Shown here in pieces: positions 42,648 through 50,343 of a stretch of DNA of 64,000 nt. Position 1 is the first letter of the stretch; each line of letters starts with the position of its first letter. The stretch is from an uncultured Paracoccaceae bacterium. Lineage in GTDB: Bacteria; Pseudomonadota; Alphaproteobacteria; Rhodobacterales; Rhodobacteraceae. The stretch covers positions 121,422 to 185,421 of the forward strand of contig CALSOO010000007.1 in the NCBI GenBank assembly GCA_943787985.1, in the 5' to 3' direction. The position numbers were made by a program, and so were the translations under genes. The notes beneath the pieces are model-generated. The model saw only the letters and a list, made by a program, of their open reading frames with translations. It ran no database searches and was not told the origin of the DNA.

Positions 42648-44354
42648 ATGAAATCGATAGTGCAACTCAAAGCAGCCACGAGTCTGAGTGACGTTGCTCA
42701 TACTATCGGGTTTAAGCCGAAATCCCTGTCATACTTATTGTATGTAATGCCCCCAGCATCACGCTACACAAAGTTTTCCATTCCAAAGTCCAGTGGTGGA
42801 GTAAGGGAAATATGGGCTCCAGTTCCACAATTGAAGTTAGCCCAAAGTCGTTTGTCTAAACACCTTCAGGATTGCCTGCACGACATTGAAGCAGAACAGG
42901 TCATCAAGCAAGATTGTGTCCTTGCACACGGGTTCAAAAGAGACCTTTCCATCGCAACTAACGCCAGCAATCACGTCGGTCGTCAATGGGTCTTGAACAT
43001 CGACCTCAAGGACTTCTTCCCAAGCATCAATTTTGGACGGGTTCGAGGGTTTTTTATCAAGAACAAACATTTCAACTTGCACCCTGACACTGCCACGGTT
43101 CTTGCGCAGATCATTTGCCATGACAACCAGCTTCCGCAAGGGGCACCGACATCACCAGTAGTTTCCAACCTCATCACAGGTTTGTTGGACATACGTCTCA
43201 ACAAGCTGGCTGCGCGAAGTCGGTCCACCTATACTCGTTATGCGGACGACATTACGTTTTCCACCAATCTTTCTGGTTTTCCCGAAAACTTGGCTGGACC
43301 CGACCCAGACGGGAACTGGGTTTTGGCAAGCCGCGTTCATAAGCGCATCAAGCAATCTGGGTTTTTGGTGAACTCTAAGAAGACTAGGATGCAATACAGG
43401 CGGTCCCGCCAGGACGTGACAGGGCTTACGGTGAACTCCGAAGTCGGCATCAAACGGGAACGATTGAAAATCGCACGGGCCCAGGTCGACAAACTAGTCC
43501 GAAATGGTGCTTGCCATGCTCACGGTGAACCAAAACAACCCACTAGCGCAGCAAGCTTACAAGGGCAATTGGCCCATATTGCGTGGGTAAAGGGCCGATA
43601 CGTTGATTACTCTAGATCAGATGCACATTGGAAGCGTGAGCCAGGATATGTGCGAACGTATCGAAAGTTCTTAGACTATCAGAGCTTCGTAGCAAGCCCG
43701 CAACCCACCATCATCTGTGAAGGCAAAACCGACAACATTTACCTTAGATGTTCAATAAATCGCATTGCAACAGCACCTGCGAACTTGGCTGATAAATCGA
43801 CACCCACTGGACTTGGCGTTCGATTGTTCCAGTTCACCGACACAACGTCCTGGGTCCAAAGACTGAATGGTGGGACAGGTGACATAAAGAACTTTGTTGA
43901 CTGGTATGCTGAACGCATGAGGGTCCTGTCTGCGACTACGTTTGGGTCCCCAGTTATTATAGTTGTGGACAATGATTCTGGTGCCAAAAAAAGTGGATTG
44001 AACTCGTTGATCAAAACAAAGACTAAATCAAAAAGCCCAATCGATGGCACACATGACTTCTACCACGTAGGGCAAAACCTTTACCTGGTTCACACACCAA
44101 AAACTGCCAAAGGTGGAGACACGATGATCGAAGATTTCTTGCCCGTAGCGGTCAAAAGTCAGAAATTGAAAGGAAAGACGCTGGAGTTAGACGATAGCAA
44201 GTTCGATCCAAAGAAAAATTATGGAAAGGTGCCGCTGGCAGAATCAATTGTGAAACGTCAACAGGAAAAGATTAACTTCACTGCCTTCCTTCCCTTGTTG
44301 AAGCGCATTTCGAAGGCAATCGATCATTTTGACAAAAGCCCCTTTAAGGCTTGA
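42648..44354 (+). CDS. Retron reverse transcriptase fused to a TOPRIM domain
   Basis: A 568 aa two-domain protein. Residues 1 to about 340 are a retron-type reverse transcriptase: retron motif NASNH at 105-109, motif A LNIDLKDFF near 116-124, QGAPTSP at 164-170, catalytic YADD at 198-201 and the retron VTG motif at 257-259. Residues from about 350 form a TOPRIM nuclease-like domain with EGKTD at 358-362 (Glu358) and VVDNDSG at 439-445 (Asp441/Asp443), plus IED at 494-496. This is the architecture of Ec67 (Retron-Eco2, type I-C in my recollection), an anti-phage system. The gene is AT-richer than its neighbours, and its start follows a run of eight Gs (42634-42641). Confidence 0.93.
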   Translation: MKSIVQLKAATSLSDVAHTIGFKPKSLSYLLYVMPPASRYTKFSIPKSSGGVREIWAPVPQLKLAQSRLSKHLQDCLHDIEAEQVIKQDCVLAHGFKRDLSIATNASNHVGRQWVLNIDLKDFFPSINFGRVRGFFIKNKHFNLHPDTATVLAQIICHDNQLPQGAPTSPVVSNLITGLLDIRLNKLAARSRSTYTRYADDITFSTNLSGFPENLAGPDPDGNWVLASRVHKRIKQSGFLVNSKKTRMQYRRSRQDVTGLTVNSEVGIKRERLKIARAQVDKLVRNGACHAHGEPKQPTSAASLQGQLAHIAWVKGRYVDYSRSDAHWKREPGYVRTYRKFLDYQSFVASPQPTIICEGKTDNIYLRCSINRIATAPANLADKSTPTGLGVRLFQFTDTTSWVQRLNGGTGDIKNFVDWYAERMRVLSATTFGSPVIIVVDNDSGAKKSGLNSLIKTKTKSKSPIDGTHDFYHVGQNLYLVHTPKTAKGGDTMIEDFLPVAVKSQKLKGKTLELDDSKFDPKKNYGKVPLAESIVKRQQEKINFTAFLPLLKRISKAIDHFDKSPFKA

Positions 44355-44431
44355 TTTTGATTTCTCACATACGGTCGTTATTCAGAGTTCTCGATTGCTT
44401 TAGCCAGCTCACTGTACCTGACCCATATGAC

Positions 44432-44474
44432 ACTGACGCAGATTTTATCATTTACCCCTATCGAAAGCGTCAGT
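44432..44474. promoter_or_regulatory. 8-bp inverted repeat upstream of recombinase stub
   Basis: Perfect arms ACTGACGC (44432-44439) and GCGTCAGT (44467-44474) lie 44 bp before a serine-recombinase start. Such repeats are typical of resolvase binding (res) sites, and the position fits. The region 44355-44517 has no gene. Confidence 0.4.
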
Positions 44475-44517
44475 CATTCTCACTATGGTTGGCATGAGTT
44501 TCGAGAAGGAGAAGTGA

Positions 44518-44550
44518 TTGAACATTGGCTACGCACGGATCAGCACCGAC
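44518..44550 (+). pseudogene. Serine recombinase (resolvase/invertase) N-terminal stub
   Basis: TTG at 44518, after a GAAGGAG site, opens a frame reading NIGYARISTD, the very conserved start of resolvase/invertase proteins with the nucleophilic serine. Similarity ends after about 11 codons and the frame stops later. Only the first strand and catalytic serine survive, so this is a deletion remnant. Confidence 0.6.
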
Positions 44551-44565
44551 ACCCATCCGCCTCAG

Positions 44566-45143
44566 TCATGCCCAGACATGTGCAGTGACTTCGCGAAAAT
44601 CATGCAGCATCAGAGAGCGGCTCTTCTTTTCCGTAAGACCTGAAATCTGTGCGTCTTTCAGGGCGTAAAACAGCGCGGTGCTGTAGATTGGGGTCGTCCC
44701 GCCGACACTGGAAAACAGTCTGATATCGTTCAGGAACGCGGCACATTCAGGACGGCGCTGGGCCTGATGGAACAGGGCAGAGGTGGACCGCGACCCTAGG
44801 AAGAAATCGGTCTTGGGCCACGCATCGGTATCGCTGCTCACCTGGTTCCAATGGCGGGGATATGCGATCCAGCGTTCAACAGTTAAAACCTTGCCCGTCG
44901 TGCTGGATTTGATCGTGATGGGGAAAAGAGGCACTTTTCGGGCGCGTGTTTTTCAAGGGCCGCCCGTGCTTTTGCATTCACAAACAACCCGTCCATGAAC
45001 CACGCATCCGGCCAGTGCTCCCAACCGTCAAAACCTTCGGGCAAAGAACGACGCTCAACGCCGGGTACGGTTCCCGCGGTCAAGTCCGAGGGTCTTATCA
45101 TCGGCATAGAGCGCATCCCGGGTTGCGTTTGCGCGTGGTTCAA
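44566..45143 (-). pseudogene. Imm11-like (DUF1629-type) protein, frameshifted
   Basis: Two overlapping minus-strand frames form one protein. The first (from 45143) reads PDAWFMDGLFVNAKARAAL then EKHAPEK; the second continues with VPLFPITIKSSTTGKV to ...REVTAHVWA. Adding one G near 44930 (GAAAAG to GAAAAGG) joins them into about 190 residues. The layout (a WF-DGLFVN segment followed by PLFPITIK) resembles the Imm11/DUF1629 immunity family; that naming is tentative. It may have been an immunity or orphan defence gene. Confidence 0.5.
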
Positions 45144-45412
45144 AGTCCAGAAATCAGGTGCAGCCTCGTTCCGGTGGTCTGCTTATTTGGAGACGTAGAA
45201 AAGCGCGTCGTGGGCCACAAGAAGTTCCAATCTTAAGGATGTTGGCCGATTTTAGGACAGTTCGGGGGCAGGTTCAGGGGGAAACAGCGCGAAGTGATCC
45301 AATTATGAACGCCAGAAAAGCGGCCTGGTGCCCTCCCGCGATCAGGGCGCGGGGCATGCATCACTGCAAACCTTGCATCTGATCTGTCCCTGATCTACCC
45401 GTTCATCATGAA
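45144..45412. other. Gene-free stretch, right flank of islet
   Basis: I see no supported gene, RNA or repeat here. Short open frames on both strands have no coding character. It separates the accessory islet from the AbrB-type gene. Confidence 0.5.
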
Positions 45413-46465
45413 ATGCGTCTGTGTGACATGACCCGCGCGTCCGCCTTTGTGACGCTCAAAACGCTTGTGATTGGTGTGGTTGGTGCAGTGCTGGCGCGGC
45501 TGTTGCATATTCCGCTGCCGGATCTGACCGGCCCCGCAATCGCCGTCAGTGCCGCTGGTTTGGCGGGGATGCACACCGCCTTCAACGACATCGTGCGCAA
45601 CGTGGCCTTTGTCATTCTCGGGATGAGCGTCGGGGCAGGGATGACGGCCGAGGCGACGCAGATGTTGGTGCAATTGCCGCTGGCCTTTGTGGCACTGGCC
45701 CTGTCGACGGTGTTGGGGATGGGTTTGTGCTGGTGGGCGATGGTGCGCCTGTTCGGGTTTGATGTGCAAAGCGGGCTTTTGGCGGCCTCTCCGGGACATC
45801 TGAGTTTTGTGCTCAGCATCGGGACGCAGTACAATCTGGATGTGCCAAAAATCACGATTGTGCAGTCCATCCGGCTTCTGGCGCTGACGCTGATCACCCC
45901 GCTGGTCGCGATTGCGTTCGGGATCACCCCGCCGACTTCGCTGACGGGGGACGGGCCGTCGATGACACTGCTCACATTGGGCATTCTGACTGTGCTGGGC
46001 TACGGGGCCAGCCTTGGTTTGGCGCGGATCAACACGCCCGCACCTTTGCTGATCGGGGCGATGCTGGTGTCGATGATCGGGCACGGCACGGGGCTGACAC
46101 CGGGGCAAATGCCGATCTGGTTGGCGGTGCCGGCTTTTGTGGTGCTGGGGACGCTGATCGGAACGCGCTTTGGGGGCGTGTCCTTGCAGGATTTGCGGGC
46201 AGCCGCCCTTGCGGGGGGCGTGGCCACGTTAATCACTTCGCTCACGGCCTTCGGCTTTGCCATCCTCACCGCCCTTGCAGTGGGAATGGAGATCGAAACA
46301 CTGCTGATCGCCTTTGCGCCGGGGGGGCTGGAAACCATGATCGCCATGAGCATCGCCCTCGGGCTGGCACCGGGGTTCGTCGCGGCCTGCCATCTGGGGC
46401 GGCTATTGGTGCTGTCGGTCGCCGTGCCTGTGCTGTTTGCGAAAACCCAAAACCGCAGGCCGTGA
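45413..46465 (+). CDS. AbrB family membrane protein (PF05145)
   Basis: A 350 aa integral membrane protein of the AbrB/ammonia-monooxygenase-like family, not the AbrB transcription factor. Two homologous halves each contain a helix-rich repeat, for example LPDLTGPAIAVSAAGLAGMH with GMSVGAGMTAEA and later INTPAPLLIGAMLVSMIGHG. The segment AFAPGGLETMIAMSIALGL is typical. ATG at 45428 is an alternative start. Function is unproven; such proteins are often called putative regulators or transporters. The ECF sigma gene follows at once. Confidence 0.88.
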   Translation: MRLCDMTRASAFVTLKTLVIGVVGAVLARLLHIPLPDLTGPAIAVSAAGLAGMHTAFNDIVRNVAFVILGMSVGAGMTAEATQMLVQLPLAFVALALSTVLGMGLCWWAMVRLFGFDVQSGLLAASPGHLSFVLSIGTQYNLDVPKITIVQSIRLLALTLITPLVAIAFGITPPTSLTGDGPSMTLLTLGILTVLGYGASLGLARINTPAPLLIGAMLVSMIGHGTGLTPGQMPIWLAVPAFVVLGTLIGTRFGGVSLQDLRAAALAGGVATLITSLTAFGFAILTALAVGMEIETLLIAFAPGGLETMIAMSIALGLAPGFVAACHLGRLLVLSVAVPVLFAKTQNRRP

Positions 46466-46473
46466 TGTTTTTT

Positions 46474-46520
46474 CGAAAAAAACATAAACCTCGCCAAGGA
46501 TCACAGACGGACGCGCGTCT
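46474..46520 (+). promoter_or_regulatory. Candidate ECF promoter before sigma gene
   Basis: CGAAAAAA (46474-46481), CCAAGGATC (46494-46502) and GCGCGTCT (46513-46520) precede the sigma start at 46534. The CGTC core is typical of ECF -10 elements, with CCAAGG 16 bp upstream as a possible -35. The same three blocks with identical spacing recur at 47163-47208 inside the next gene. Confidence 0.4.
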
Positions 46521-46533
46521 AACCTGTGATATG

Positions 46534-47073
46534 CGCATGACATCAAGTGATTCAGAACTGGCCAGGGCGGCAGGCAACGGGGACGCCGCAGCGTTCACAG
46601 CACTGCTGGAGCGGCGCTATGACGGGTTGTTTCGACTGTGTTTCCGGCTGACCGGATCAAAACCCGAGGCCGAAGACCTGACGCAAGACATCTGCGCGGC
46701 CCTGCCTGCCAAGCTGCACAGCTTTCAGGGGGACGCGGCATTCACCACATGGCTCTACCGGATCGCGGTGAACGCAGCGCATGACCGGCGCCGCAAGCAG
46801 GCCACGCAGGCCAAGGCCGCGACGGGCTGGGGCGATTGGGAATTAAACCGTCAGGCGGTGAATGCACAAACCGCAGAGCAGGTGGACTGGCTCACCACAG
46901 CCATGCGCGCCTTGCCGCATGATCTGGGGGACACGCTGGCCTTGGTGCTGGATGACATGACGCACGCTGCCGCCGCTCAGGTGCTTGGGGTATCCGAGGG
47001 CACCGTCAGCTGGCGTATCTCCGAGGCAAAGAAACATCTGCGCGCACTGCGTGAAACCGAGGATCAGCAATGA
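46534..47073 (+). CDS. ECF-type RNA polymerase sigma factor
   Basis: A 179 aa group 4 sigma factor. Region 2 (LLERRYDGLFRLCFRLTG, EAEDLTQDICAALPAKL, AAFTTWLYRIAVNAAHDRRR) and region 4 (ALPHDLGDTLALVLDDMTHA, then AAQVLGVSEGTVSWRISEAK) are both clear. The start at 46534 was preferred to the far upstream 46462, which would place the candidate ECF promoter inside the gene. The stop overlaps the VWA gene start (ATGA), so that partner may be part of its signalling circuit. Confidence 0.92.
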   Translation, partial: RMTSSDSELARAAGNGDAAAFTALLERRYDGLFRLCFRLTGSKPEAEDLTQDICAALPAKLHSFQGDAAFTTWLYRIAVNAAHDRRRKQATQAKAATGWGDWELNRQAVNAQTAEQVDWLTTAMRALPHDLGDTLALVLDDMTHAAAAQVLGVSEGTVSWRISEAKKHLRALRETEDQQ

Positions 47074-49053
47074 CCGACGATCTCGATGATTTCAAAGCGG
47101 CCATGACCGCCGCGACCCCGTCCCCTGACGCGGCCAAAAAGGCGGCGGATTTGGTGTTGGCACGAAAAAACTTCGAAACGCTCCAAGGATCGCAAGGTGG
47201 CGCGCGTCCTACTGTTGATCGGCCCGCAACGGGTCTTTGGACAGGAGTGAAAACGATGTTGAACAAATTGACCACACCCGCAGGGCTGACGGCCTCCACC
47301 GCGTTGGTCGCGGTTGGATTGGTCGTGATGTTGCCAATGGATTTCCAGCGCAGCGAGCCATTGCGGCTCGGGGATTACGAAACCCTCACCGTCGCGGAGC
47401 CTGCAACGCAAGACGCGCCAAATGTCGTCCCAAGGCAGGCCCAACCACGCCCCGCACCTCGATCTGCACCAGTTGCGTCCGAGCGTTTGTTATTGAGAAA
47501 TAACGGCACAGGGGTCTTTCGGGATGGGTCTCAGGGCGCGATTGCAAATCAAGAGACACCTGCGCCGTCAGGGGCCGGGCTGTTGAAAATGTCCAGCGAT
47601 GTCGATCTCCGGGGCGGTGGCCGCTATGGGGGTGCGCAGGACGGTTTGGCTTTTGTTGAACCAGACACCGAGAACTTCGCAAATGCGCCTGCGAACCCGT
47701 TGCAAGTCACGTCCGAGACTCCCGTTTCGACTTTTTCTATCGATGTGGACACGGCGAGCTATTCCTTTGTGCGCAGCAGCCTGACAGGGGGGCAACTGCC
47801 CCGCCCGGAGGCCGTGCGGATCGAGGAAATGGTGAATTACTTCCCCTATGCATATCCCGGCCCAACCGATGCGCCGTTCCAGCCTTCGGTCTCCGTTATG
47901 CCGACCCCTTGGAATGCAGACACGCAACTGGTGCATATCGGTATCCAAGGGGCGTTGCCCGAAACAGACGCGCGCCCGCCGCTGAACCTTGTGTTTCTGA
48001 TCGACACCTCGGGGTCGATGAACCAAGCCAACAAATTGCCGCTGCTCAACCAATCGTTCCGCCTGATGCTGAGCCAGTTGCGACCCGAAGACGAGGTCGC
48101 GATTGTCGCTTATGCGGGCAGCGCGGGGCAGGTTCTGGCGCCGACCAAAGCCAGCGAACGCACAACCATTTTGAACGCTTTGAACGCGTTGCAATCAGGG
48201 GGGGGCACCGCAGGGCAAGCGGGGTTGCAACAGGCCTACAGCGTGGCCGAGCAGATGAGCAATGATGGGGAGGTCAGCCGCGTAATCCTTGCCACAGACG
48301 GGGATTTCAACGTCGGACTGAATGATCCGGAGGCACTGAAAGCCTACATCACAGGCAAGCGCGACAGCGGCACCTACCTCAGCGTGCTGGGCTTCGGGCG
48401 CGGCAATCTTGACGATGCCACGATGCAAGCGCTGGCGCAGAACGGCAACGGCACAGCCGCCTATATCGACACCCTCTCCGAGGCGCAAAAAGTGTTGGTG
48501 GATCAACTGACTGGCGCGTTGTTCCCCATCGCGAACGACGTGAAAATCCAGGTGGAATTCAACCCCGCCACTATCGCCGAATACCGCCTGATCGGCTATG
48601 AAACCCGCGCGCTCAAACGTGAGGATTTCAACAACGACAAGGTGGACGCCGGCGACATCGGGGCAGGGCACCGGGTGACCGCGCTGTATGAAATCACACC
48701 CGTCGGCTCACCCGCGCAACTCAGTGATCCATTGCGCTATGGCACGTCCGCTGAAACCGGCCAAAATGACGAATTGGGCTTTCTGCGTCTGCGCTACAAG
48801 GAACCGGGGCAGGCCACCAGCCAGTTGATCGAAACGGTGATCACCGCTGACCTTCCCGCGGTGCCAGACGCCGGTTTTGCCACCGCCATCGCAGGGTTCG
48901 GGCAGTTGCTCAAGGGGGTCGCAATACATGGGTGACTGGAGCTATGCAGACGCCATCGCGCTGGCCAACCGGCACAAAGGCGAGGATGCTTTTGGCTACC
49001 GCACGGAAGCGGTCCAGCTGATGCGCTTGGCACAAAGCCTCTCGGCGCGTTAA
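47070..49053 (+). pseudogene. VWA-domain (YfbK-like) membrane protein, frameshifted near 3' end
   Basis: A protein of about 660 residues with a cytoplasmic N-terminus, one membrane segment (GLTASTALVAVGLVVMLPM), a VWA domain whose MIDAS motif is LVFLIDTSGSMNQANK, and a C-terminal DUF3520-type region. The frame ends at 48935 after LLKGVAIHG, but the +1-shifted frame continues with QYMGDWSYADAIALANRHKG to a natural stop at 49053. The shift is at five Gs (48914-48918); four Gs would give one intact protein. The N-terminus may act as anti-sigma for the overlapping ECF gene; this is inference. Confidence 0.85.
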
Positions 49054-49859
49054 GCCCGTGCAACCAGCGTGAAACTCATCGGGATTTGCGCTGGTTGGTT
49101 CGCATAGATGTCAAACTCCACCTCGCGGTTGGAATGAGGGTGATCTGTCAGGGTCTCGACAGTCAAACCCGCCGCGACGCACCCCGTCACAATCGCCCCC
49201 ATCGTGTGGGAAAACCAATAGCCCGTGGGCGCCGCGCCGCCGTCGCTGCCGTCATAGGTGATCGCCCCCTCGACAGGATAGGCCGTGGTGTCAAAGTAGC
49301 TGTCTGAGGGTTGATAGGGGGTGGGGGACGCGGGATCGAACATCTCGAGAAACGGATGGGTTTCATAAATCACCAGCTTGGCATCAGGAGCCATAAGGGA
49401 CGCAACACACTCGAAAAACCGGGCGATGTCAGGCATCCAGCCCAGGACGCCAATGGTGATCAACACCAGATCGAATTGCCCCGCGTCGTCGGGTAAATTA
49501 TAAATGTCGGCCTCCATAAAACGCGGGGCGAGGCCGCTGGCCTGCGCCAATTGCGCACCTTGCGCCAGAAAGGCAGGGGACTGGTCGATCCCAAGGGCGG
49601 GGATCACCCCGAACGCGGCCAATGACAACAACTCGCGCCCGTTGTTGCACCCGACTTGCACCGCGCGGCGGCCCGACAGGTCAAGGCTGGCCAGCGTTTG
49701 CGTGATACAGGGGTCAAACACTGAAAATCCGGGCTTGGCCGCATCCGCGAGCAAGGTCTCCCAACCATCGCCACTGCCATGCAAATGCGCCGAGACATCC
49801 CACGTCTGCTTGTTTGCCGCCGTAAAATGGCGGGTTCTGGTGTCTTTTTCTATCGCCAT
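49050..49859 (-). CDS. Class I SAM-dependent methyltransferase
   Basis: A 269 aa methyltransferase. The SAM-binding motif I is RRAVQVGCNNGRELLSLA, followed by LGIDQSPAFLAQGAQLA (acidic loop) and FDLVLITIGVLGWM. The VQVGCNNGRE variant replaces the usual GxGxG pattern but keeps the fold. ATG 49859 begins inside the end of the redoxin remnant; 49871 is an alternative. Its stop codon overlaps that of the convergent VWA gene. Substrate unknown. Confidence 0.88.
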   Translation of the reverse strand: MAIEKDTRTRHFTAANKQTWDVSAHLHGSGDGWETLLADAAKPGFSVFDPCITQTLASLDLSGRRAVQVGCNNGRELLSLAAFGVIPALGIDQSPAFLAQGAQLAQASGLAPRFMEADIYNLPDDAGQFDLVLITIGVLGWMPDIARFFECVASLMAPDAKLVIYETHPFLEMFDPASPTPYQPSDSYFDTTAYPVEGAITYDGSDGGAAPTGYWFSHTMGAIVTGCVAAGLTVETLTDHPHSNREVEFDIYANQPAQIPMSFTLVARA

Positions 49860-50050
49860 TTGATGGAACATCCCATGGCGGGGATCTGCTGCGCGGGGCC
49901 GTGGCCCGTGGCCGCCACCATCCGCATTGCACGCGACAAACCCTTGTCGCCGAGGTTCTCCGACATGGTAAATGGCGCGCCGGATGGATCGGACAGTGTG
50001 ACATCAGGGGCGGTCCAGCCAAAATCGCAAACAGGGGTATCGAGCAGCAT
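49850..50050 (-). pseudogene. Redoxin/thioredoxin-family gene with central deletion
   Basis: A 66 aa frame joins a normal redoxin N-terminus (MLLDTPVCDFGWTAPDVTL and SENLGDKGL) directly to its normal C-terminus (AMRMVAATGHGPAQQIPAMG, CSIKWR). The central two thirds, including the redox-active cysteine motif, are missing, but the frame is kept. The product should be inactive. The region 50051-50343 upstream has no gene. Confidence 0.7.
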
Positions 50051-50343
50051 GTTGAGGCTCCTTTTCCTGCACAAGCGTAAAGGATGCAGGACGCAGATGG
50101 AATGGTTTGGAGGAGGGAATGCCAAGCAAACAACCAACGCGGATGTTCACGGGCCGGCCTCCAATGACGACAGTTTGGACCGGTAAAGGTGATTTGCAGA
50201 GCGCCGTGACACCGAATTGTGGGGGAAAAGCACCTCCAAGGCTCTGGACCCATTGGCGCCACGGCCCGAAGGACACGGCCCGAACGACACGGATGGTGCA
50301 AAATTAATGACTCCCGAGCCTAGTTTAATCTTCAGTTTTATCT

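Noticed and set aside
42463..42651. 62-codon plus-strand frame over the retron RNA
   Set aside because: Covers a1, msr, msd and a2; no ribosome-binding site or family. The RNA explanation is much stronger.
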